A stretch of DNA of 64,000 nucleotides from Chondrosia reniformis (lineage: Eukaryota > Porifera > Demospongiae > Chondrillida > Chondrillidae). The DNA is taken from the NCBI GenBank assembly GCA_947172415.1, contig OX359200.1:4900501-4964500 (forward strand), given 5' to 3'. The notes below the pieces were generated by a model. It worked only from the letters and a program-made list of their open reading frames with translations. It did no database searches and had not been told where the DNA came from. A program made the position numbers and the translations under genes. Positions within the stretch are counted from its first letter, which is position 1; the number at the start of each line of letters is the position of its first letter. Positions 55,843-64,000 of the stretch are shown here, one piece after another.

Positions 55843-55990
55843 GCCTTACGCTTTCTCGGCTGGTTTGTTGTCTGTGTTGTACCTCGCGTAGAACGGCCGC
55901 ATTTGCTGACTGTGTCACGACATCTCTGAGCTGTGTTTCTTTGGCTGTTGGCAAAGAATTCGCAGGTTGGAAGTAACGAAACAAAGCCAT
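55790..55990 (-). pseudogene. Fragment of a pogo-like transposase
   Basis: The minus strand reads QPRKRKAYTVFTAEQRAAIG, then RYA, the typical start of a pogo-like transposase helix-turn-helix region, preceded by an unstructured leader. Homology stops abruptly near 55797, where the host repeat gene begins on the other strand. It is therefore a short inserted fragment that now supplies an antisense C-terminus to the WWTGY gene. Confidence 0.55.
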
Positions 55991-56334
55991 CATTCACTGC
56001 ACTAAGATACGTACATGTGAAAATCACCCGCAAATTTGATCATGTACTTTTATGCCATACTAATATAGTGCGAATAGAAATTTATGCGCCTAGGAATTGC
56101 CTCACATAATTCGCATAAATAAAACTCACGCATACAATTGTCGCTTTACGGTATTCACAAGTAATTCCGTGCATTCATGCACACTATACGTAACACACAA
56201 CTGAAATATGTTTGAACTGATTATATACATATGCATACATGCATTAATAAAATGTTAAAATATTTATAATATATACCACAAAATGAAGTTGTATGAAAGA
56301 AATTGATACCTATTGCAATCTAAATATATTAGGA
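55991..56334. other. Unannotated stretch
   Basis: AT-rich sequence with no supported gene. Candidate transposon flank. Confidence 0.35.
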
Positions 56335-56520
56335 AGAACTTGATGAAGCAAGAAGGCAAAGAGATCCAGCAATCTGATGCACAGATCTAGAGAGAGAACA
56401 ACTAATAAAATATGATTTAGAAAGCTGTTTCTTTCTTAGCTTGTAACTAAGACTTAGGTACATGTGGCAGTAGAAAATGCTTGACATTTAGTAAATAAAT
56501 TTCAAACATTAGCTTCAACT
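56335..56520. pseudogene. Relic of the coiled-coil gene 3' region
   Basis: 56345-56400 (GAGATCCAGCAATCTGATG ... AGAGAGAGAACA) resembles the death-domain gene exon at 13820-13865 (GAGATTCAACAATCTAATG ... AGAGAGAGAGGA), with gaps and stops. 56405-56500 matches the 3' flank at 16680-16790. The death-domain exon itself is missing. This is what remains of the unit-2 coiled-coil gene. Confidence 0.6.
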
Positions 56521-56626
56521 CAACCCTCTAGCTATGTAGTCATACAGATGATTCAAAGGTTATCCCTTAATAATGACGTAATAACAAGTAACCGACCAAT
56601 CAAATCGCCAACCGTGTTGATTAAAA

Positions 56627-57598
56627 ATGGAGAGTCTCTCGGGAAGAAGTAGGAACAATGCCTTTTCCGCTAAAGCCCTTCTGGACTTTACCAGTCTGTG
56701 AGTTAAAGAAATCATATACATGAAGCAATAATTGACTTCTTATATATTCTGTAAGATAACATAGCGTAGGTTTTAATTTTACATTTTATGTGCATAATCA
56801 TAGAGTACGATAGTATTCTATATCATGTCTGATGATCGTATACATGATATAATTATATACCTTTGTGTTACCCTTGTTCTGTCATGGTGCTATTGTTAAA
56901 GTATATATATATATACTCTATGTAGACTGAAAAAAGGTCTTAGAAAGGTAGAGTATATACTTAGCGGACAATAATAATACTCACAACTAAGATACCAACT
57001 AGAATGAGAATACCACTCCTCATCAGTAGCACTGGGTAGCGTTCAAGTTAATACCAAGTGACCCAAGCTTTCGCTAGGGCTTGGTCATTATACGACCTAG
57101 CAACTCTACTTACATGTACATTATATAACGGTATACGTACATGGAAACACTTTTATTGTTAATATATTGTTAGGATATGGTAAATATTAGTCGTATACTA
57201 TCTTCATCTCACCATCACGGCGGAACACAGTATTAAAGCTCTGATCCTGACTTGTGGGTTAAGATGCTGTAAGTACGTATGTTACGCGCATTGCTTATCC
57301 TTTCCTCAGTACGAAGGGAGCGGCTCACCATCTAAAAACGGTGTATGCTGCTCAGCTGTCAGCCACCATGATCAGTGCTGGAGTAGCCGTTCTGTATTTC
57401 TTTTTGCCTTTTGGCGTAAGTTAAAGATCGATTGTGTCTCCCGTGACTGTTGAATGAATGAATGCGGAGGTGCTTAATTGTGTATTTAGTTTCTTGGCTT
57501 TATTGGCGCGATAGCCATGTTGTTTTGGCTCCTTTTCACTCCACTGGACTACAACTTGAATCAGCAACAACAGCTGGAACTGCAGAAGAAGAGATTTG
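56627..57598 (+). CDS. TMBIM6: Bax inhibitor-1 (TMBIM6) homologue, exons 1-3
   Basis: Exon 1 56627-56697 (ATG; MESLSGRSRNNAFSAKALLD...), exon 2 57310-57415, exon 3 57490-57598. Borders are CT/GTGAGT, CTCAG/T, GGC/GTAAGT, TTTAG/T and G/GTTAGT, and the joins are all in frame. Exon 2 encodes AAHHLKTVYAAQLSATMISA, matching the HLKKVYA signature at the start of transmembrane helix 1. Exon 3 encodes GFIGAIAMLFWLLFTPLDYN followed by a QKKRF-type basic end, matching the GSLxLMIWLMxTP...EQKRL stretch of BI-1. BI-1 is an ER multi-pass protein that modulates calcium leak and cell death. The remaining helices (normally about 150 more residues) are not found downstream before 64000, so the gene is 3'-truncated or its later exons are displaced. 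Upstream is CRE-like TGACGTAAT (about 56573). Confidence 0.75.
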
Positions 57599-58050
57599 GT
57601 TAGTATTGTGTTATAGCTCATTCTCCTATATGAAGTAATAGATGGGTTCCTCAGCAATGAATGAGGTGAAAAAGGATATATCCAGTTTTATTGGAACAAA
57701 GTGTCATGAATCATCTAGATTTATAGAACATCGATTGTTATATCCTTAAGTACTTAATACAGACACCTCTCTCTGTATGCTATAGCTACCAACTGGATGG
57801 GACTTAGAGACCTTCCTTTACTGCTGTTTCAGTTTTAATGATCTCTACGCTAACTTTAATATATCTTTATTCATATGGTGAACTAAATACAGGGTGCAGT
57901 TAGGGTAGAGGATGTATTTATTTAACTCAGTTAGAAGAAATCCTTATTCTATTATGATAGGATATAGCATGTATATATAATATCTGTATGCATTTTCATA
58001 TACAGTACGTACTTATGCATTTTCATTGGTTCTGTAAGGCAACCACTTAC
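57599..58050. repeat. TMBIM6 downstream segment, partly copied at 17850-18010
   Basis: 57680-57810 matches 17870-18000 in unit 1. The expected fourth TMBIM6 exon (GLLAGFAFLTG-like) is not visible here on the plus strand. Confidence 0.6.
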
Positions 58051-60000
58051 TTGTAGGATGAGTCGATGGGAAGTCAGTTTCCCTTGTGCACATAGGTAAA
58101 TGTGAAAGTTGTGCAAAACAGTTGACACGCTCCTCTCCCGATACAGCCCCTGGTCTTCGGCCATTTTGAGAGCTTCATTGATATCTAGCTCACCCGACTA
58201 CAAAAGAACAAGTTTAACTTGTAAGTTAAATTTAGAGTAAGTATTCAGTCATGATAAACATTTGAGGAAAGAGACATTGTAAACACATTCAACAGTTTAT
58301 TGAAACATCTAATGCAGTAATTGAAGCCAGTAGAGCATATCTGCAGACAATAAAGTGCTACATAACATGACATAGAAGTCAGTGATATAAGGCACTCCAG
58401 GATTAACACACAGGAAATGTTCTCATCAGTGGCTGTCTTGATGAACATTTTATTGGTTTTTGATTACATATTATGCAATCAAAGTGATAGTCAAACCACA
58501 AGTAATCATTCTCAAACAACATGAAGAGAAAACAGGAAGAAATTGCTGGGAATGAAACCCAGTAAGTTGTTTATGACATTCTGTTCTTTCTTACACTAAC
58601 CACAAAGTAATTAGTCTCTATTGGCACCAATACTTAGTGGTGATGCTTGCTATCAGAATTAGTTACCTGATAATTAACAACTATGTATCACCTCTATAGG
58701 GAATGCCTCTATAGTGAATACCTCTGTGAATATTACTATAGTGAATACCTCTGTGAATATTACTATAGTGTATTGACACGTAATCTCTTATCTTATACTT
58801 GGGAGATAGTCAAACAAGCCAGCCTTTATCTTTGAGGAATAGAATCCTAACATACTACTCTTACTATACTACACACGAAACAGACATCAGGATGTCAAGG
58901 ATTCACAGAAGATCAAGATAAGGAAAAGATAAAGACTCCCAGGATCACTGATGAAGGGTGGAATTCCCAGAAACGGCTGTCTGACCCAGTGGAGAAGAAG
59001 ATGAAAGAAGGGAAAAGAAGGAAGAAAAGACTCCTGTATCCTCATCCAAAAGCTCTCTTCAGGTTTAGTTCCCCTATAGGCTCTTTTACAGAATAGGCAT
59101 ATAGCATGTAGGAAAATGGTATCTTAGATTTTTCATCAGAGTAATGTAGTTTGAAGAATGAACATACACTTGTGGTTAAGTATGTTATCACTATACATAA
59201 AGTTATACATATATTATCATGAGTCATACATTGGAGAGATGGTAATAGCACATAGTGAGAGGTACATAAATATGAATGATGCACAATTCCTTGAATACAA
59301 GCATCAATAGCAACAGTTCAGAAAAGGCAAAATAACACAATTAAATATGTTGCAAGTGAAATTGTTTGTTCTCAATGTGCCTAAATATTTCCCAAGTCAA
59401 AATTAATGATTAATGATACTCAAAGCTTTAAGATGTTATAGTTCCTTATATTTCACTGTAACCATTATCATACAACTAAAGACCACATACACTCCACCCC
59501 TAGGCTTTTCTTGCACTTTCGCAGTATAGGAGTTTACTGAGTTATCAGTGGGATATCGCATTGTATAACCATAATAAGAGGCCAAAATGTCTCTTATTAT
59601 AGTTATACAACAGTTGTGGAATATAATATGTTTTGGTTGCCCCAGCAACGGAGTGTATGTATTAGTAATGCTACAGATGTAGGGATACATATATCCACTT
59701 AAAATACATTAATACCACATTTGTTGCGGACAGCTCCAGCTGTACATTACATTACTATTATCTACATGTTTACATTCAAACACTTAGCACAAGACCCACC
59801 CTGACTTTCTTCATTATGTCAATTCTTCTTTGTTCTTCTTGATTTTTAAACTACACAGGTTCAGTACAAAGGCATGAAAGGTCCTCCGACACGTGACAGT
59901 CACGTGTTGGGTGTACTAAGGCTAGACTCACTATAGCATTGCCCCCGACCGGACCAGTAATGTGTCCGACCCAGTGAGAAGTGCCACCGCCAGAACTCAT
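58051..60000 (-). CDS. Unrecognised minus-strand gene, three phase-0 exons (3' end not seen)
   Basis: Exon 1 60000-59932 (ATG; MSSGGGTSHWVGHITGPVGG..., ends ATA/GTGAGT). Exon 2 59850-59800 (after TGTGTAG; FKNQEEQRRIDIMKKVR, ends AGG/GTGGGT). Exon 3 58197-58051 (after TTTGTAG; SGELDINEALKMAEDQGLYR, then ERSVSTVLHNFHIYLCAQGK, ends CAA/GTAAGT). All borders are GT-AG and phase 0. Joining them gives 89 residues. The RIDIMKKVRSGELDINEAL part resembles short helical modules with a G-x-(I/L)-(S/D)-x-x-E-A-L pattern, but I cannot name the family. The 1.6-kb intron before exon 3 contains a dispersed repeat. No further exon was found below 58046, where the plus-strand TMBIM6 locus begins. Expression is unproven. 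Confidence 0.5.
58905..59140 (-). repeat. Dispersed repeat copy (inverted; partners 14880, 24170, 60158)
   Basis: Contains GACTCCCAGGATCACTGATG, AAACGGCTGTCTGACCCAGT and AAAGCTCTCTTCAGGTTTAG, matching the reverse complement of 14885-15045. Some frames are open across copies (TPRITDEGWNSQKRLSDP), so the repeat may derive from a coding element. Confidence 0.75.
59141..59790. other. Unannotated intronic sequence
   Basis: AT-rich part of the intron between exons 2 and 3 of the unrecognised gene. ORFs at 59042-59284 and 59436-59690 (minus) lack coding features. Confidence 0.35.
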
Positions 60001-60157
60001 CTCGATCTCTTCCGTTCACCGACTAATGAAATAAAATAGAGCACTATTAATGTGAAGCTAACATAAAATAGGCTGTGCAGTGACTTTGTTACCAAGTAAC
60101 AATGACAGACATGGTACGGGGGGTCTTTACGAAGAATTTATGCTGCTGTCTCACACA

Positions 60158-60255
60158 AAAGCTCTCTTCAGGTTTAGTTCCTCTATAGGCTCTTTTACAG
60201 AATAGGCATATAACATGTAGGAAAACGGTATCTTATATTTTTCATTCAGATTTTT
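60158..60255 (-). repeat. Truncated copy of the dispersed repeat
   Basis: AAAGCTCTCTTCAGGTTTAG to CGGTATCTTATATTTTTCAT matches 59048-59140, covering only the left end of the repeat. Confidence 0.65.
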
Positions 60256-60533
60256 CATGCAGTGACTGCCTATTATGTCCTAACGTGAAATAGCGATAGA
60301 GCGGGTGATTTTGCTACAGAAACCCAAGTGATTTAGAAATAGAATCATTCAAGAGTCGAGTGGCAGATATTGTAGTCCATATCAAAGTTTAATCCCTTTA
60401 AATGAAACTACATAAAAATCTATTCAGTTGGTAACGAATGAACCATAAACACAGTTATATTGTAAGATAGCTAGCGTACACTGTACAATTATCACAGACC
60501 GATAATTTCTGGTTGTAGAGTGTATTAGTGTAA

Positions 60534-60894
60534 CAGGGGCGTAGGAAGTAGTTTAAGAATGGGGCTGTAATAATGTGAGTAAGGTTTGCGAGGGAAGCGA
60601 GCGAAAATTTTTTTGACGTATTGCGCCACTCCTTCCACTTGCGCAATACAAAATGGCGGCAGGAGACACTTGGACAGTGCAGGGAAATGAATGGGCTACT
60701 GCTAGCCGTACGCGAGACTAATCACTGCGAGGCTTTAGCAACTTCAGACATCAGTCCAGTACAACAGACTGGCTACTATATTGGGCAAGTTGTGGTATTC
60801 ATACCTTCATTGTATGAACTTCACAACTTGGCAGTGTTGCCCTATTTTTAGGAGGGGCCCAGCCCCCCGAGCCCCCATGCTTCCTACGCCAGTG
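60534..60894. mobile_element. MITE with GGCGTAGGAAG ends and 5-bp TGTAA duplication
   Basis: Left end CAGGGGCGTAGGAAG and right end CTTCCTACGCCAGTG are imperfect inverted repeats. TGTAA flanks both sides (60529-60533 and 60895-60899). The element is 361 bp and carries an ORF (60621-60851, plus) without recognisable domains, probably derived from transposase sequence or fortuitous. The superfamily is uncertain. Confidence 0.7.
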
Positions 60895-61680
60895 TGTAAG
60901 ATAATTTATGATGGAGCTAACTCAAATATGCTGTCTACGGTGTCTCTGATATGACTAGTCTTCGGAAACGAAAGAACGAAAGGGTACGTCAACTGGGACT
61001 GGAGTCTTCTCCTCAAGATTAGCAGCAATCTGCAGTAAATACCTGTAAACTCACCTCAGGCGATCTCGATCGATGGATGTAGTGATATATTAGCAACCAT
61101 TTCTTGGTATGGTATCACTTCCTGTTTCCTGCACTTATCTATCATAATCACCTTTGGACGTTCACACCACAGACTAACCATATATCATAACCATATATAT
61201 GACTAGTCCATGTTCACACGCACACGCGCATGGATGAGCTGTTTCGTTAATGTAATTCCTTTCTGTCCATAATAATACGTATTCTTGGATATATTATTAT
61301 GATAACAAGAATAAAGTGGTCAAGATAATGCTTTGAACACCTGATCATGAGATTATCTTATATAGCTATATAGTTGAAATCAAATTGGAGGAATATTTAC
61401 AAGACAGACACATATCACCTATATACGTACTATATATACATACAGGCTTCATCAGGTATCTTATAGCCATAAATGCATCTAATCCAATTGACATGTTCTA
61501 ACTCAACTACATATGTAATATATTTTTCTTAATATGTCGTAATAATTCCATATATACATACATCTACCTGCACTTATTTGAACTCTACTGGTCATGGCAC
61601 AGGTCATCTGTGATCAAACATGACATCCAACAATATATATCACTTCATCATATAAGCACACTTCACTATTCAATTGCATA
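60895..61680. other. Unannotated stretch
   Basis: AT-rich with TATATA tracts (61395-61440). No supported gene. 61560-61680 partly resembles 18240-18360. Confidence 0.4.
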
Positions 61681-61744
61681 TAAAAACAAAAATGCATTTA
61701 ATGGCATATCTTCTCTCTCCTACAGCATTTAACTACGTTTACAA

Positions 61745-63040
61745 TCATACAGTTTCCAGAAAGGATCGCAAGGAGTTTTTCGGTTCAGAGTGATACAATC
61801 TCTTTTCCTGATCACTGACAGCCAACTTCAGTGCATTCAACTGCCTCTTCCTCCCAGTTGACAGGGCAGGAGACCTTCTCACCTGCTTCTTTGGAGTATC
61901 CATTTGGTGCTTGGATTTTGGTATGTTCTGTAAATCAAATGAACGTGTCTTTTTACAAAAGTGGCAGAGTGCAACCTGGATAGCAAAACGACATTATAAC
62001 ATACAATATTAGAGTAATCAACATAAACAGATGATAGGGTTTTCTTCTAACTGTCCAAAACCTATCTCTTTAAGATGGTTCCAACATCTGATTCAAAAGA
62101 AACAAACTATGTCTCAAGACACTCTAAAGACTAAAGATGAACCATCTCAAAGATAAAAATGCTAGGTAGATCCAGATCTAAAAACATGCAGTTTTAATAT
62201 CAACCCATACAGATGGGTCCTAAAGAAAGCAATACACAGTTCGGTATAGGAAGGAAGATAAGCTTTATTGTACAAGTGCTCTCGTCCAAAGCTCTAGAGC
62301 AAAAACAATCATTGGAAAGTTTTACGCCAAACCAGCCAAGTGACCAAGTCTAATCTTAGGGGGGGAAGTCCTATTAAATTGGCAACCAGTGATCGCCTCC
62401 CAGTCATCCAAGATGGAAAAAGTCATCAAAGAACCGCAGAAAGCTGTTTCGCCCTCATTTGGGCTCATCAGTGTGGTACACTTCAATGATGGTGAGTTGG
62501 ATGACTGTCTTCACTTAAGTTTTTAATCAACTACAAGTGAAACACTTGTGGTTTCATAATAAGAGAAGATGGAGGCTACAGTCTAAGTAAGACTGAGCAC
62601 ACACAATGAAAACTTTTTGCTTATCATAATATCCTTTGCACGGCTCAGTGCAATTACACCCATTTAATTCAAAGCTCCAAAGGACTTAAGTCATGATTGT
62701 GTTTTAGATGATTAGGTATATATAGGTCTTAAAGGTTCATGAATGTGATGTTTTCAAATTATTAACTTTACGCTGTGTTTTAAACATACGTACATTACAC
62801 TTGATCTTAAAATTTACAACAGAGTATTCGAAATAGTAAGCCATCACATATAGTTATATTTGAGGCTAGAAATTGGCTAAATAATCGAAACTACATTAGT
62901 ATCAAGTGCACTTACAATGTGTTTACTAGTACAGGATTTCTGTCCTTTGTGTTTTCTCTTAACTCTAAATGATGAGGATTTCCAAGTACGTAATGAGCCA
63001 CAAAAATGGCAGAATTGAAGAGCAACATGTTCTGGTGGAG
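61745..63040 (-). CDS. Zinc-ribbon protein resembling UPF0711 (C18orf21), last two exons
   Basis: Penultimate exon 63040-62916 (after GTGTAG, ends ATT/GTAAGT) encodes PPEHVALQFCHFCGSLRTWK... and a basic stretch. Final exon 61975-61745 (after ATCCAG) encodes VALCHFCKKTRSFDLQNIPK..., then STGRKRQLNALKLAVSD and the end NSLRSFLETV. Two CxxC pairs separated by about 35 residues, a basic linker, a TPKK segment, a K..QLxxLKxxLS-like helix and a terminal LRxFLxx(L/V) all parallel UPF0711/C18orf21, a small protein linked in vertebrates to RNase MRP. The identification is by remembered pattern, so moderate. The N-terminal exons are not found. The 940-bp intron holds an inserted repeat. The unit-1 copy (18425-18855) is broken, leaving this the likelier functional one. 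Confidence 0.55.
62275..62735. repeat. Insertion absent from the unit-1 copy
   Basis: Unit 1 runs directly from GGAAGATAAG (18643) to AGGAATGTGATGT (18668). Unit 2 has about 460 extra bases between the matching points. The insert contains AGAAAGCTGTTTCGCCCTCA followed by TTTGGGCTCATCAG, a motif style typical of SINE-like repeats. No coding signal. Confidence 0.55.
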
Positions 63041-63142
63041 CTACACAGAGAAAGGAGAAACGCACACTATACACTATACACTGTATACATGAGTGAAAAC
63101 TGGAATATGAAACTATGCTATGTGATTTATTCAATGTGAACA

Positions 63143-63990
63143 TCTACAGAGGCATTTTTGTGAATCAAACTTGTAACACTTACCAACTTTTATTTCTTTG
63201 TATTGCCTCAGCAAATTTAGCCTAAGATAAATAGAATATATATACATGTACATAAAACTGAAAAAACAAACAAATTATATACAATTGACACTTCTGAAGA
63301 AGCTACATACATAGCTACCTAAACTATAAAGTCCCTAGACAAGATAGTGATAATACTCTGTTAAAGTACACCAGACATATGTCATGTGTAACAGAATTTT
63401 GGATACAATGACATTTTAGACATTTGTTCTCATTATTCAGATATATCTACTTATCATAATACAAATACAGTGGAAACTGGTTAACACAAATATAATTTAC
63501 ACAAATTATCACTTTACGTGAAGTACACTAGAAAAACACGGTCCCTATAATACAAAAAGTATAAGGAATAAATAATATGTTTTCTTATTAATATATTTAC
63601 TTATTTAGGTTTGTATTAATCAGGACACCCAGGTAGACCAACAACTTCAGCTGATGGGTCCTCCTGTTGAAATATCATTATTATCTATCTTCTAAAACTT
63701 GCAACCGTTAGTCACAACAACCTTACTAGAAGAATGACCAACACTGTATATGAAGGGATGGCCCAAGTAGAAGTTACAGTATTAAGACATTTTACGAATT
63801 TTCTACCATTGATTCAAACTCAAGGCGCTTGCGCTTTCTAATAATGAAAATTCTTAGACAATAATTTAAAGGCTTTATAACTCGAAGTAAAATTTCTGTA
63901 CACATGTAATGCTACCCTTTAAATGGAAGTTGCGGGTGAATAGTCAGTGCAATAATCTTATTCTGTAAGGAGTTTTAATTTCTCATTGTA
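63143..63990. repeat. Unit-2 copy of 18959-19787
   Basis: Near-identical to unit 1, including the short terminal-exon candidate (63616-63663, minus). Homology ends at about 63970 (TTCTGTAAGG), where unit 1 instead continues into the 19787 repeat. Confidence 0.8.
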
Positions 63991-64000
63991 GTAGCTCTCT

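Noticed and set aside
58521..58561. Short plus-strand ATG frame (MKRKQEEIAGNET) ending at CCCA/GTAAGT
   Set aside because: Possible first exon, but no partner exon or promoter could be found.
60621..60851. 76-aa plus ORF
   Set aside because: It lies entirely within a MITE with terminal repeats and shows no domain.
62877..63143. 88-aa minus ORF beginning MFTLNKSHSIV (also 18653-18958)
   Set aside because: The ATG and first ~45 codons lie in an intron. Only the part after the GTGTAG acceptor is exon of the zinc-ribbon gene.
1..64000. tRNA, rRNA or other structured RNA genes
   Set aside because: I looked for tRNA-like arms and conserved rRNA motifs and saw none that I could support by eye.

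Overview
The window is AT-rich eukaryotic DNA. It has short introns with GT-AG borders (76 bp at 7642-7717, 74 bp at 57416-57489) and many miniature transposons. It encodes a Bax-inhibitor-1 (TMBIM6) homologue, a coiled-coil/death-domain protein and P2X7R-like and PHD-bearing transposon proteins. This points to an early-branching metazoan, most likely a demosponge; that assignment is inference.

The backbone is an old tandem segmental duplication. Unit 1 runs roughly 88-19790 and unit 2 roughly 30889-63990. In the same order each holds a left flank (88-383 and 30889-31195), a 218-bp tandem array (384-11470 and 31196-50552), a coiled-coil gene (intact at 11518-16660; a broken exon at 50577 and a relic near 56335), TMBIM6 (relic at 16865-17085; three good exons at 56627-57598) and a zinc-ribbon gene resembling UPF0711/C18orf21 (broken at 18425-18855; intact last two exons at 61745-63040). 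The copies have decayed reciprocally.

The most striking object is the array. I read 110 copies of a ~218-bp unit. In every one a pyrimidine-rich tract and CAG are followed by exactly three bases and then a 5' splice-site consensus (GTGAGT or GTAAGT in 106 of 110). The three bases take 14 different values while both flanks are almost invariant, and no unit has an indel there. The orientation matches the downstream death-domain gene, whose flanking exons are phase 0. I propose an array of single-codon (3-nt) microexons. Transcript evidence is needed to prove it.

Transposons have invaded the locus. A 4.7-kb CACTA/EnSpm-like element (tnp2 transposase plus divergent BEN-domain protein) sits in array 1. 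A 1.8-kb TTAA-flanked element with a decayed P2X7R-like gene sits in array 2. A Pogo-type element with a PHD-finger transposase lies at 20383-22771. A LINE interrupts a secreted WWTGY-repeat gene at 52448-55842. The inter-unit region (about 20-31 kb) is a mosaic of hairpin MITEs, direct repeats, a near-perfect ~840-bp palindrome and a 4-copy ~107-bp tandem repeat. A further unrecognised minus-strand gene has three exons at 58051-60000.
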